This document shows, one piece after another, positions 18,250 to 26,007 of a stretch of 37,279 bases of DNA. The stretch comes from an uncultured Clostridia bacterium (GTDB taxonomy: Bacteria; Bacillota; Clostridia; UMGS1810), in the NCBI GenBank assembly GCA_934500705.1, contig CAKSTI010000020.1, positions 1-37,279 on the forward strand, in the 5' to 3' direction. The position numbers and the translations under genes were made by a program. The number at the start of each line of letters is the position of its first letter. The first letter of the stretch is position 1. The notes below the pieces were generated by a model. The model made no database searches, had not been told where the DNA came from, and was given only the letters and a program-made list of their open reading frames with translations.

Positions 18250-19623
18250 CTAATATGATATATCCCAATCCTTATTAATAGCCGTGTTTATATCGTAATC
18301 AGGATTTGCCTTTTTATATTTTTCAATGCCTTCGTTATACTCTGCTTCTTTGCGTTTAACAAAGGACGAAACGCTTTCTTTTCCGTTCCATACATTTTTC
18401 AAAAAGTCGTCCTGCATTTTGAGTTTACCGCTCGTATCGGTTTTAGCGGCAATCGGTGCCGGAGCCGAAATGCTTACAAGTTTTCCGAACTCCTGCCACT
18501 GTTCAAGCTCGCCCTTTTCAAACTTAACGCTGTCTATGATTCTCTGTTCCTTCGGTATGTCGTAACCGCCCTTATACAATCCTGCTCTGAAATCATCGGA
18601 GAACCACCAGTTATAAAACAGCATAAAGTCATCTGCGCCTATATCTTTGAGAACGGACTTGTTGATTTTTGATGAGTACCCGTCACCGGAAATCTGCATA
18701 TATCTTTTGCCGTCCTGTGCCTCTGCCGGATACGGAGCAACGCCCCAGTCGATTTTTGCCGGGAACTGCGAGGTAAGAACGCCGTAATCCCAATAATAAC
18801 CGAACTTCATTCCTATGCCGCCCTTGCCGAAACGTGCTCTTGCCGGGTCGTTGTCTATGCCCTCGGAACCGGGAACGATACTGCCGTCCGCTTTAATATC
18901 CATAAGGGTATTGAGTATTGGCTCATATGCCGAGAAATCGTATTTGCCCGTTTTGGGATCGTACTGACCGAAGCCGTTGATTTGCTGAGCCATTCCCGTC
19001 CAGTCTCCCAGGCAGCCTTGCCATTTAAAGGGAAGTATAAGACCGTATTCATCTTTTGAGGCGTCGGTGAGCTTTTTAGCGTACTCTCTGAGTTCTGTCA
19101 GATTTTTCGGTGGAGTAGGCTCTCCGTTTTCATCAACGATGCCCGCTTTTTTAAACATCTCTTTGTTGTAAAGCAAGGCTCTCGGACCTGTTGTGAGTGA
19201 GAAGCAATACACCTTTCCGTCAAACATACACTCATCGCTCTGGTCATATGTATGATTTTCCAGGAACTTATCGCCGCCGGGCAAATCGGTTATCGGAATT
19301 ATCAAATCTTTTTCCACAAGAGTTTTCAGGTTAGAGCCTGCAAACATATGGGGCAGGTCGCCGGTCTGCATACCAAGCTCCACCATTTTGTTCATATCGG
19401 AAATAACCTGATAATCAATTCTAAGACCGTGCTTTTTACCAAAGCCGGAATTGAATTCCTCAACCTTTAATGTGTAGTAGTCCTTATTGTGACCGTTTGC
19501 GGACCAGATTGTTATTGTCTTAACATTGCTGTCGCTTACTTCTTTCTTTTTGCAGCCGGAAAACGAAACTGCCGTAGCAAGAATTAAACCGGCGCACAAA
19601 ATTCTTGTGATACCTTTTTTCAT
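18250..19623 (-). CDS. Sugar-binding lipoprotein of ABC transporter (extracellular solute-binding family 1)
   Basis: 457 residues; ATG at 19623 after TTTTAGGAGGAAG. The signal sequence ends in a lipobox (FSGC, lipidated Cys24) followed by KKKE, so the protein is anchored to the outer face of the membrane. KTITIWSANGHNKDYYTLKVEEFN is typical of the MalE/UgpB-like solute-binding fold, as is the conserved ALLYNKEMFKKAGI motif. It should capture an oligosaccharide released by the surface glycosidases encoded downstream and hand it to the two permeases. It is the first gene of the operon, directly behind a good promoter. Confidence 0.93.
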   Translation of the reverse strand: MKKGITRILCAGLILATAVSFSGCKKKEVSDSNVKTITIWSANGHNKDYYTLKVEEFNSGFGKKHGLRIDYQVISDMNKMVELGMQTGDLPHMFAGSNLKTLVEKDLIIPITDLPGGDKFLENHTYDQSDECMFDGKVYCFSLTTGPRALLYNKEMFKKAGIVDENGEPTPPKNLTELREYAKKLTDASKDEYGLILPFKWQGCLGDWTGMAQQINGFGQYDPKTGKYDFSAYEPILNTLMDIKADGSIVPGSEGIDNDPARARFGKGGIGMKFGYYWDYGVLTSQFPAKIDWGVAPYPAEAQDGKRYMQISGDGYSSKINKSVLKDIGADDFMLFYNWWFSDDFRAGLYKGGYDIPKEQRIIDSVKFEKGELEQWQEFGKLVSISAPAPIAAKTDTSGKLKMQDDFLKNVWNGKESVSSFVKRKEAEYNEGIEKYKKANPDYDINTAINKDWDISY

Positions 19624-19698
19624 TTTTCTTCCTCCTAAAAAAGATAATTACGTCATCTCCGAAATCACAAGTGTCCGGCAGAAGCCGTGTTTTGTTAG

Positions 19699-19727
19699 AT
19701 TATAGCATATGGCTCTATTGTTGTAAA
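19699..19727 (-). promoter_or_regulatory. Promoter of the polysaccharide-utilisation operon
   Basis: On the minus strand: -35 TTTACA (19722-19727), 17-bp spacer, -10 TATAAT (19699-19704) with an extended TGC element. It lies about 75 bp upstream of the binding-protein ATG and is the only strong promoter seen for the nine co-directional genes. Confidence 0.8.
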
Positions 19728-19747
19728 GTTGATAATTTATCAGCTTT
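19725..19747. promoter_or_regulatory. Candidate operator palindrome at the operon promoter
   Basis: Imperfect palindrome AAAG-t-TGATAA-t-TTATCA-g-CTTT (11-bp half-sites with one mismatch). It overlaps the -35 box of the operon promoter, a position suited to a repressor or class II activator. The regulator is not identified in the window. Confidence 0.5.
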
Positions 19748-19786
19748 ATTTTTGGTGAAAATTACTTTACTTTTGGTTTTTGCGGT

Positions 19787-20012
19787 GGTATAATAAACGC
19801 AAAACAAGTAATTTTTAGCCCTTATCGGCTAAAAATACCGATGCGTTTATTGAACCGGTGTGAAGCAAGCCGATTGCGGCTTGCACTTATGGTATAATAA
19901 ACACGAAACAAGTAATTTTTAGCCCTCATCGGCTAAAAATACCGATGCGTTTATTGAACCGGTGTGAAGCAAGCCGATTGCGGCTTGCACTTATGGTATA
20001 ATAAACGCAAAA
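19787..20012. repeat. 104-bp tandem repeat with promoter-like boxes and two palindromes per unit
   Basis: Two nearly identical 104-bp units (start 19787 and 19891) plus the first part of a third (from 19995). Each begins with an extended -10 element TGGTATAAT. Inside each unit are a 10-bp inverted repeat ATTTTTAGCC / GGCTAAAAAT with a 6-nt loop and an 8-bp inverted repeat GCAAGCCG-ATTG-CGGCTTGC, which falls on the -35 region of the next box. The outer AATAAACGC / GCGTTTATT also pair in the first unit. The last box (TATAAT, 19997-20002) is placed to transcribe the secreted-protein gene at 20061. The rest of the 437-bp gap holds the divergent promoter and operator of the operon. Confidence 0.85.
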
Positions 20013-20060
20013 ACGCAACACCACCTTGAAACAAATCGACAGAAAGGTTGATAAAATTTT

Positions 20061-20852
20061 ATGAAATTAAAGAAAATCGTACCGGCAATTCTGATGATTG
20101 CACTGTGTGTATGCACATCGTTTGACGCACTTGCATACTACGACACGACAAGCGCAATCAAAGCTTCCGCCAACACCGAAATAACCGGCAAAATCAGATA
20201 CGCAAGCGAGAGAAACACCTACGTTGTTTATCCGCCCGGTTACGGTCTTGTGAGCCTTGAATTTGAATATCCGCAAGATGTAAACGAAACATCGTGGCGC
20301 ATACTTGTGCTCGCAATCGGAAACAATCAGATTATTAACGAAAAGAACTCTGCCGATGACCCTGTAATTAACGGTAAAAAGGTACATAGAGTAAAAAAAT
20401 TCCGTACAAACGCCGGAATATACATCGTAGTAACTTCTTTTGACAAATTCAACAACTCGGAATATTCTCTCAAAATAAACTACAAACAGGAGAGTTACTC
20501 AAACACCGAAAACGAGTTTACAAACAATTCGTTTTCAAACTGCCCCACCATCGAATATTCAAAGAATTATAATGCCAATTTATATAACAAGTACGATATA
20601 GATTTATTTAATTTTAAAACCGAAAATCCGTGCGAGGTAACCGCAGTGTTTACAAACATATCCTCGGCGGACGAAAACGCATTTACAATGCAGATTTTAA
20701 ATGACGATTTAAAAGTAATAGCCGAAACGCAGACTTCCAAAGACAGTGAAACAAGACTCAATGCCAAGGTCAATGCAGGCTCATACTTTATACGTATATT
20801 TTCGGGGAATAATTATTCAAATGACGACTATCAGATAAGAGTCGAAAAATAA
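20061..20852 (+). CDS. Small secreted protein with two PPC-like beta domains
   Basis: 263 residues; ATG at 20061 after AGAAAGG. Signal peptide 1-25 (MKLKKIVPAILMIALCVCTS, cut near LAYYD). Two beta-sandwich halves follow: about 35-140 (GIYIVVTSFDKFNNSEYSLKI) and about 160-263 (YDIDLFNFKTENPCEVTAVF ... GSYFIRIFSGNNYSNDDYQI). The second resembles bacterial pre-peptidase C-terminal (PPC) domains, small accessory beta domains of secreted proteins. No catalytic residues are apparent, and the protein carries no enzyme to which such a domain would usually be attached. Single-gene unit, bounded by the tandem-repeat promoter upstream and a terminator downstream. Function unknown. Confidence 0.75.
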   Translation: MKLKKIVPAILMIALCVCTSFDALAYYDTTSAIKASANTEITGKIRYASERNTYVVYPPGYGLVSLEFEYPQDVNETSWRILVLAIGNNQIINEKNSADDPVINGKKVHRVKKFRTNAGIYIVVTSFDKFNNSEYSLKINYKQESYSNTENEFTNNSFSNCPTIEYSKNYNANLYNKYDIDLFNFKTENPCEVTAVFTNISSADENAFTMQILNDDLKVIAETQTSKDSETRLNAKVNAGSYFIRIFSGNNYSNDDYQIRVEK

Positions 20853-20884
20853 CCGATACTAAAACTTATTAAGCAAACTTTACA

Positions 20885-20918
20885 GTCAGTATCCGATGCA
20901 CTCGGATACTGACTTTTT
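20885..20918 (+). terminator. Intrinsic terminator
   Basis: Perfect 12-bp stem GTCAGTATCCGA / TCGGATACTGAC, 5-nt loop, followed by TTTTT, 32 bp after the secreted-protein stop. It separates this gene from the convergent nagBA operon. Confidence 0.9.
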
Positions 20919-20970
20919 AGTTATCTCCGTTCCGATTACGCCTATGACTGTTTTTGACAGCGTGGTCTGC

Positions 20971-22131
20971 TCATTGAACTCTGCCGTTTATAATAACTTT
21001 TTTAATGTTTAAATCATCATTGAATATTACAATGTCTGCATCATAACCGTTTTGGATTTTTCCCTTATTTTTAATATTCATAACATTAGCCGGTGTTGCT
21101 GTAAGCATTTTTGCCACATCTGCAAGCGGCAAACCGTAATGAGTAACTCCCATTTTCAAGATGGTGGCAGCTGTTGCTATACTGCCGGCAAAGGAAGAAC
21201 GGTCCGGCAGCTTGGCAACGCCGTCCTCGATTATAACCCTATTCTCCGGAAGTTTCTCACCAAGCCAACTTTCTTTGACGTTTGTACCTGCGGGACGCAG
21301 AGCATCTGTTGTAAGAACAACTTTATCCGTTCCTTTGATTTTTACTGCTAACTGCAATGCTCCAACAGCTGCGTGCTTTCCGTCGGCAATAAGCTCTACG
21401 GTAACGTTGTCATCAAGGTAGGCAGCTTCCACAACACCGGCTTTAACGGTCTGGCCTATTTTTCTGACGCTCGGCGTTGCACTGTATAAATGAGTGACGT
21501 GACTGAAACCGTTATTAAATGCTTTCATAGCCGTTTCGCAGTCCGCATCGCTGTGTCCGAGTGACATTATGACGCCGTTTGGGCGCATAGAACCGGCAAG
21601 CGTGTCGACTCCGTCAAGTTCCGGTGCGGCAGTAATTCTTTTGACAATTCCGTTGCCTTCACTCAGCAGCAACCTAATTTCCTCATCAGTTGGGCTGTGC
21701 AGAAGTCTTTCGTGGTGTGCACCCCTTTGTTTTTTTGAGATATACGGTCCTTCAAGGTGTATTCCGTAAAAATTAGGGCACAGATTTGAATATTTTTTGT
21801 ATGTTTCAATCAAATTTAAGATATCCGCAAAGCTCGCAGACACGGCGGTTGGCACGAGCGTTGTAGTACCGTTTTTTAAATGGGTTTTTGAAATTTTACA
21901 CAATGCCTCTTTGCTGCAATCCATAAAGTCATATCCACCGCCGCCGTGAACGTGAATATCTATAAAACCGGGGGAAACATAGTTATTTTCAGCATTGATT
22001 ATTGTGCAGTTTTTTGGAATTTCGCCGCAAAAGTAATTGCTCTCAATAACTCCGTTTTTTATGAGCAAATCGCCGTTGCAAATTCTTCCGTCCGACACAA
22101 TTCTTGCATTCTTTATAAGTGTGTAGCTCAT
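20971..22131 (-). CDS. nagA: N-acetylglucosamine-6-phosphate deacetylase
   Basis: 386 residues, the usual length. It removes the acetyl group from GlcNAc-6-phosphate to give glucosamine-6-phosphate in the cytoplasm. Amidohydrolase signatures: FIDIHVHGGGGYDFMD (metal-binding His60/His62), HLEGPYISKKQRGAH (metal-ligand Glu near 131), LGHSDADCETAM and VTHLYSA (His ligands), and TTDALRPAG with the catalytic Asp. Its ATG overlaps the nagB stop (ATGA), so translation is coupled and nagB precedes nagA in one mRNA. Its neighbours (NagB, AraC regulator, GH123-like enzyme) make an amino-sugar catabolic unit. Confidence 0.95.
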   Translation of the reverse strand: MSYTLIKNARIVSDGRICNGDLLIKNGVIESNYFCGEIPKNCTIINAENNYVSPGFIDIHVHGGGGYDFMDCSKEALCKISKTHLKNGTTTLVPTAVSASFADILNLIETYKKYSNLCPNFYGIHLEGPYISKKQRGAHHERLLHSPTDEEIRLLLSEGNGIVKRITAAPELDGVDTLAGSMRPNGVIMSLGHSDADCETAMKAFNNGFSHVTHLYSATPSVRKIGQTVKAGVVEAAYLDDNVTVELIADGKHAAVGALQLAVKIKGTDKVVLTTDALRPAGTNVKESWLGEKLPENRVIIEDGVAKLPDRSSFAGSIATAATILKMGVTHYGLPLADVAKMLTATPANVMNIKNKGKIQNGYDADIVIFNDDLNIKKVIINGRVQ

Positions 22132-22976
22132 TTATTATACACCCTGATTTCGGGTATGGGACAATCCAGTGCTGCTCTTGCGGCGTACAGCATTGCATTC
22201 GGGTGATTTTGGAAAAGTGAGCACGGAACATTTGCAGTGACCTCCCCGTGAAGAACCTTGCGCAGGGCACCGGCATTCCAATCACGGGGCATACACATTC
22301 TTACCTTCTTTGCCATAAACATCTCTTTCATACCAACGGTAATGCAGTATTTCGGTATAGCTTCAATGTTGCCGCCACAGTTCATAAATGAATTAACGGT
22401 TCTTGTTTCACGTGAAACTTCAAGAATACGTGTTGAGCGGTTCAGGAACTCTTCATTACTTACGTTTTCGCCTTCTGCGGGGGGCTCGTTAAATGCGTAA
22501 TGCCCGTTTATACCGACTCCTCCGAATACCATATCAAGTTTTCCAAACTTTTTGATAAGTTCCATCGGTTTTCCAAGATTGTCGGGGTCTGGAAAATATC
22601 GGTTTTCAGGGAGAACGTTTAGCCCATCATCAACTTTTTCATAAAATGTCTTCTCCATACCGCCACGGAACGAAAGGGGATTTGATTTGTCAATATATTT
22701 GAAATCATCGCCTATGTATTCGTCCATATTTATAAATGTGCAATCTCTCAGGCTTACCCTATACTTATTTACCAAATAAGCAATTCTCGCATATGGACCG
22801 AGGGGACCATATGGGATAACCATAAGTGTAGGTTCACCATTTTTGTTGTTTTCATCGATAGTTTCAAGAACTTCGATGGCAACCTTCCAGTACATATCAA
22901 CCTCTGTTTCGCATACGTTTAGTTTAATATTACTGCCTTTGCCCAAATCTTCTGTTCGTATCTTGTTTATATCCAT
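22128..22976 (-). CDS. nagB: Glucosamine-6-phosphate deaminase-like protein, divergent active site
   Basis: 282 residues from ATG 22976 (RBS AAAGGAG, about 8 bp); the frame is open a further 11 codons upstream, without ribosome site. NagB/RpiA-fold sugar-phosphate isomerase; the canonical enzyme turns glucosamine-6-P into fructose-6-P plus ammonia. MDEY is present (Asp85, equivalent to catalytic Asp72 of E. coli NagB), as is GHYAFNEP (His159 and Glu164, equivalent to His143 and Glu148). However, the residue matching E. coli Asp141 is Asn157 (GINGH instead of NDGH), and the phosphate-loop GSTP is replaced by PYGPLGPY. It may therefore be a divergent subfamily with changed kinetics or another amino-sugar phosphate. 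Expressed behind a candidate AraC-controlled promoter. Confidence 0.85.
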   Translation of the reverse strand: MDINKIRTEDLGKGSNIKLNVCETEVDMYWKVAIEVLETIDENNKNGEPTLMVIPYGPLGPYARIAYLVNKYRVSLRDCTFINMDEYIGDDFKYIDKSNPLSFRGGMEKTFYEKVDDGLNVLPENRYFPDPDNLGKPMELIKKFGKLDMVFGGVGINGHYAFNEPPAEGENVSNEEFLNRSTRILEVSRETRTVNSFMNCGGNIEAIPKYCITVGMKEMFMAKKVRMCMPRDWNAGALRKVLHGEVTANVPCSLFQNHPNAMLYAARAALDCPIPEIRVYNK

Positions 22977-22997
22977 ACCAATCAACTCCTTTGAGCC

Positions 22998-23055
22998 ATT
23001 GTAACACACAATTCACTAAAAAGAAATGTATAAACAGGCTGATAAATAGCACAAA
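22998..23055 (-). promoter_or_regulatory. nagBA promoter with candidate AraC-type half-sites
   Basis: Minus strand: extended -10 TG-T-TACAAT (-10 box 22998-23003), no good -35. Upstream are half-sites TTTGTGCTAT (23046-23055) and TTTATACATT (23025-23034) with starts 21 bp apart. The first half-site ends 43 bases before the -10 start, the same distance as at the GH123-like promoter. Confidence 0.65.
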
Positions 23056-23068
23056 GTTGCTGAGCTCG

Positions 23069-23097
23069 TTGACAAATATACGGCAATAGAGTATTAT
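23069..23097 (+). promoter_or_regulatory. Promoter of the araC-family gene
   Basis: -35 TTGACA (23069-23074), 17-bp spacer, -10 TATTAT (23092-23097). The ribosome site GGAGG follows almost at once, so the leader is very short. It stands back to back with the nagB promoter. Confidence 0.8.
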
Positions 23098-23115
23098 GTA
23101 TACGGAGGCGAACTT

Positions 23116-23919
23116 ATGAAAAATTTTGCAAGTACGGAGAAAACATCTGAGGATATTTTGTGTATAAACAGCTGTGATTGTCAGCGATTTTCAGGCATTA
23201 ACGCCGGAAGCCGCAGGGAAAAAGGCAGAATAGATTATCACATACTTTACATTGCAAAGGGCATTTGTTATGTAACAAATGACGGAAATGAGGTTGCGGT
23301 TTGTGAAAAATCATTGGTAATTTTTCTGCCGGGTCAGCCGCAAATATACCGTTTTAAGGCCGAGGATAACTCAATTTCCTATTATATACATTTTTGCGGA
23401 ACATACTGCGAAAAACTTCTTAAAGAACTGGGTTTGTACGGCAAACAAATAATAAAACTGGGCGAGAAGGTGCAGATAGAAAATATTTTTGAAAAACTTA
23501 TTCGGGAATTTCACACAAAAAAGCCTTTCTATATGCAAAGATGCTGCGGTATACTTATAGACTTCCTTACTGCGGCAGCAAGGAGCATCAGCATTATAAA
23601 CGGAAATGCGGCAAATCGATTAATATATGATATATGCTCTGTGATGCACAAAAACTACGATGAAAATATAAGAATCGGTGAGTATGCCCGTATGCTCAAT
23701 TTGAGCACAGGCAGATTTATGCATCTCTTTACGCAAACAATGGGTATAAGTCCGAAACAGTACTTATTGAGGATAAAGTTTGAGCACGCAGTCGAACTTT
23801 TGTCAAATACCGACCTTGCCGTTTCCCGAATTGCAGAACTTGTAGGATTTTCAGACGTTAATTATTTTTCCAGAGTGTTTAAAAAACATATGGGTCATTC
23901 GCCGACATTTTACCGCTGA
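23116..23919 (+). CDS. AraC-family transcriptional regulator
   Basis: 267 residues; ATG at 23116 after GGAGG. The N-terminal half (about 1-145) is a cupin-like ligand-binding domain (GRIDYHILYIAKGICYVTND ... LVIFLPGQPQIYRFKAED). The C-terminal half (about 165-267) has the two AraC helix-turn-helix motifs: NIRIGEYARMLNLSTGRFMHLF and LAVSRIAELVGFSDVNYFSR, followed by VFKKHMGHSPTFYR, the family signature. It lies between nagBA and the GH123-like gene, divergent from the first and upstream of the second. Both flanking promoters carry similar 21-bp-spaced half-sites, so it probably activates both in response to an amino sugar; that ligand is inferred. Confidence 0.93.
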   Translation: MKNFASTEKTSEDILCINSCDCQRFSGINAGSRREKGRIDYHILYIAKGICYVTNDGNEVAVCEKSLVIFLPGQPQIYRFKAEDNSISYYIHFCGTYCEKLLKELGLYGKQIIKLGEKVQIENIFEKLIREFHTKKPFYMQRCCGILIDFLTAAARSISIINGNAANRLIYDICSVMHKNYDENIRIGEYARMLNLSTGRFMHLFTQTMGISPKQYLLRIKFEHAVELLSNTDLAVSRIAELVGFSDVNYFSRVFKKHMGHSPTFYR

Positions 23920-23927
23920 TTAGCGGT

Positions 23928-23985
23928 TTTGTGCTATACCTTGACAGCTTTGTGTATGTTAAATGCAGTTTTTATATGGTACAAT
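23928..23985 (+). promoter_or_regulatory. Promoter of the GH123-like gene with candidate AraC-type half-sites
   Basis: Direct half-sites TTTGTGCTAT (23928-23937) and TTTGTGTATG (23949-23958), starts exactly 21 bp apart, then extended -10 TGG-TACAAT (TACAAT 23980-23985) with a poor -35. The weak -35 together with upstream direct repeats suits activator-dependent transcription. Geometry equals that of the nagB promoter. Confidence 0.65.
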
Positions 23986-24013
23986 ATCACTAAAAGTATT
24001 TTTGGAGGAACAT

Positions 24014-25693
24014 ATGAAATACAAAGCATACTTGATGAATTCACTTGATACGGTTTTTTATGACTCGGAAATAGACAACGATACCTTGGAATATGCACAA
24101 ATGTTTAAAAATGAAGCATTTTCATTTCAAGTGGCATTTAAGGCGGAGCTTGAACCGAATGAAGGCAACGGTTGGAATGATGTTACGGAAATAAGGGCGG
24201 AGGTCAAGTCAGAGTTAAAAGACAAAATCAATGTTTATTTTGTGGAAAATGTTCCCGCAATCCGAGTGGGTTACAGCACTTCCGATGACTGGTTTTTAAG
24301 AAAGACTCCCGGATTGTATCCGGATTGTCTGCACGGGCGAAAAGGTGACCTTTTTTCGGTACCTGTCGGATATTGGAAAGGTGTTTGGATTAATGTGAAC
24401 GAACAGCTTAATGAAGTGGCGGCTGGTAGTTATGAAATTACGCTGAATTTCTACGAAAGAAAAACAGATAAAATTATTGCGCATCGGGTAGTGACAGTTG
24501 AGGTAATGGATAGATTTCTTCCTAAACAAGATATCGTCCTTACCAACTGGTTTCACTATGACTGTATTTCGTATTTTTCGGAAACAGAACCTTTTTCAGA
24601 GGATTATCTCTGCGTTTTGAGAAAATATATTCTAATGGCGGCAAAAAACGGTCAGAATATGATATTGACTCCGGCATTTACTCCGCCGCTTGATACTCCG
24701 ATTGGTGGTGAGCGGAAAACTGCCCAACTTGTTTCGATAGAAAAAAACGGCGACGAATACTTTTTTGACTTTTCAATGCTAAAAAAATTCATTGAACTCG
24801 CACTCGAATGCGGGATAGAGTATTTTGAACACAGTCACCTCTTTACGCAATGGGGAGCGGAGCATACGCCTAAAATAATTATTAATGAGGGAGGCAAAGC
24901 ACTAAAATTTTTTGGGTGGAATACAGATGCTTGCAGTGATGAATATAAAAATTTTCTGCATTCGTACCTTACTGCACTTAAAGCATTTTTGAAAAATAAC
25001 GGATATGAAAAACGTTTTTTCTTTCATATATCAGACGAACCCGATGAAAAGCATTTAAAAAATTATGAGAAATTAAGCAATTTCTTACACAATGAACTTT
25101 CGGAGTATCCGAGTGGTGATGCTTTGTCGGAATATGCTTTTTACAAAGACGGCTTGGTACAAACCCCTATCGTTGTTACGAGGAGTATAAAAAATTTTCT
25201 CGGCAAAGCCGACCCGCTTTGGCTCTACTATACAGGATATGAATGTGACGGTAATATGTCCAATCGTTTAATCGGTATGCCGCAGGAACGAGGAAGAATT
25301 CTTGGTGTAGAGTTATATTATTTCGGCATAAAAGGTTTTTTAAATTGGGGGTTTAACGCACACCACAATAGGCTTTCACGAATGATGATAAATCCTCGAA
25401 TGTCAAGCGATATGGACTGCGATTTCGTAGGCGGTACGTCGTACGTAGTATACTCGGACGGAAAAAATGTTGATGCCTCAGTTCGCTTAATGACTATGCG
25501 TGACCAAATGCAGGATACGAGGGCGTTGCGTCTTTTGGAGCAACTCACGGACAGGGAGTACGTTATGTCAATTATAAGAAGGTATATACCTGATATATCA
25601 TTTAACTGTCGTGTGAGTGCAAATCAAATTCTGAATTTGCGAAAAACCGTAAATGAGGAAATCAAAGAACGTACCGGGAATAAACGGAGATAG
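24014..25693 (+). CDS. Cytoplasmic DUF4091/GH123-like beta-N-acetylhexosaminidase
   Basis: 559 residues from ATG 24014 (TTTGGAGGA ahead); the frame is open further upstream but lacks a ribosome site. No signal peptide, so cytoplasmic. Residues about 1-165 are a beta-sandwich (FKNEAFSFQVAFKAE, GSYEITLNFYERKTDKIIA) and about 170-500 a TIM-barrel-like region. FFHISDEPDEKHLKNY places Asp341-Glu342, which matches the adjacent Asp-Glu pair used in GH123 for substrate-assisted cleavage of beta-linked GalNAc. LTNWFHYDCIS and GFLNWGFNAHHN are also typical of DUF4091 proteins. Context (nagB, nagA, AraC regulator) supports release of an N-acetylated amino sugar from an imported oligosaccharide. Specificity for GalNAc versus GlcNAc cannot be read from sequence. 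Confidence 0.8.
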   Translation: MKYKAYLMNSLDTVFYDSEIDNDTLEYAQMFKNEAFSFQVAFKAELEPNEGNGWNDVTEIRAEVKSELKDKINVYFVENVPAIRVGYSTSDDWFLRKTPGLYPDCLHGRKGDLFSVPVGYWKGVWINVNEQLNEVAAGSYEITLNFYERKTDKIIAHRVVTVEVMDRFLPKQDIVLTNWFHYDCISYFSETEPFSEDYLCVLRKYILMAAKNGQNMILTPAFTPPLDTPIGGERKTAQLVSIEKNGDEYFFDFSMLKKFIELALECGIEYFEHSHLFTQWGAEHTPKIIINEGGKALKFFGWNTDACSDEYKNFLHSYLTALKAFLKNNGYEKRFFFHISDEPDEKHLKNYEKLSNFLHNELSEYPSGDALSEYAFYKDGLVQTPIVVTRSIKNFLGKADPLWLYYTGYECDGNMSNRLIGMPQERGRILGVELYYFGIKGFLNWGFNAHHNRLSRMMINPRMSSDMDCDFVGGTSYVVYSDGKNVDASVRLMTMRDQMQDTRALRLLEQLTDREYVMSIIRRYIPDISFNCRVSANQILNLRKTVNEEIKERTGNKRR

Positions 25694-25694
25694 G

Positions 25695-25892
25695 ATGATG
25701 ATACGTTCGTATTATTGGAGGAATTTTAATCATACCGTTGCTTTGCGCATTAATGCCCAAAGAAAACCTGCCCGAATAAGAGAAAGTACGCTCAACAAGA
25801 TTGACAGCATATCAAAAGAAAGCAACCGTTCAGGAAATGAACTTATAAATATTTTGCTTGAAAACAGTGTTGATGATGTGGAAATAGAATAA
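25695..25892 (+). CDS. Small ribbon-helix-helix-like protein
   Basis: 65 residues from ATG 25695 (a second ATG follows directly), two bases after the stop of the GH123-like gene, with GGAG a few bases upstream inside that gene. The pattern VALRINAQRKPARIRESTLNKIDSISKESNRSGNELINILLENSV resembles the strand-helix-helix layout of Arc/CopG-type DNA-binding proteins. Translationally linked to the upstream gene. It could be a small regulator or an antitoxin-like protein, but no toxin gene lies beside it. Confidence is limited by length. Confidence 0.5.
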   Translation: MMIRSYYWRNFNHTVALRINAQRKPARIRESTLNKIDSISKESNRSGNELINILLENSVDDVEIE

Positions 25893-25925
25893 AAATTTGA
25901 TTGGCATTTAAAATAAAAAACCGTT

Positions 25926-25970
25926 AATCCGATTTATTTACAAAAAAATCCGATTTATTTACAAAAAAAT
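25926..25970. repeat. 21-bp tandem repeat upstream of T-box promoter
   Basis: Two complete copies of a 21-bp A/T-rich unit beginning AATCCGATTTATTTAC, ending 2 bp before the -35 box of the T-box transcript. The period equals two helical turns, so it could act as an UP-element or protein-binding array, or be a replication-slippage product. Confidence 0.7.
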
Positions 25971-25972
25971 AC

Positions 25973-26001
25973 TTGACAAGACCTTTTTCGTGTGCTATGA
26001 T
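25973..26001 (+). promoter_or_regulatory. Promoter of the T-box/acyl-CoA synthetase transcript
   Basis: -35 TTGACA (25973-25978), 17-bp spacer, -10 TATGAT (25996-26001). Predicted start near 26008, directly before the T-box leader. Confidence 0.85.
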
Positions 26002-26007
26002 ATAGGA

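Noticed and set aside
19787..20012. CRISPR-like array
   Set aside because: The 104-bp units are contiguous with no unique spacers, and there are no cas genes; this is a simple tandem duplication of a regulatory region.
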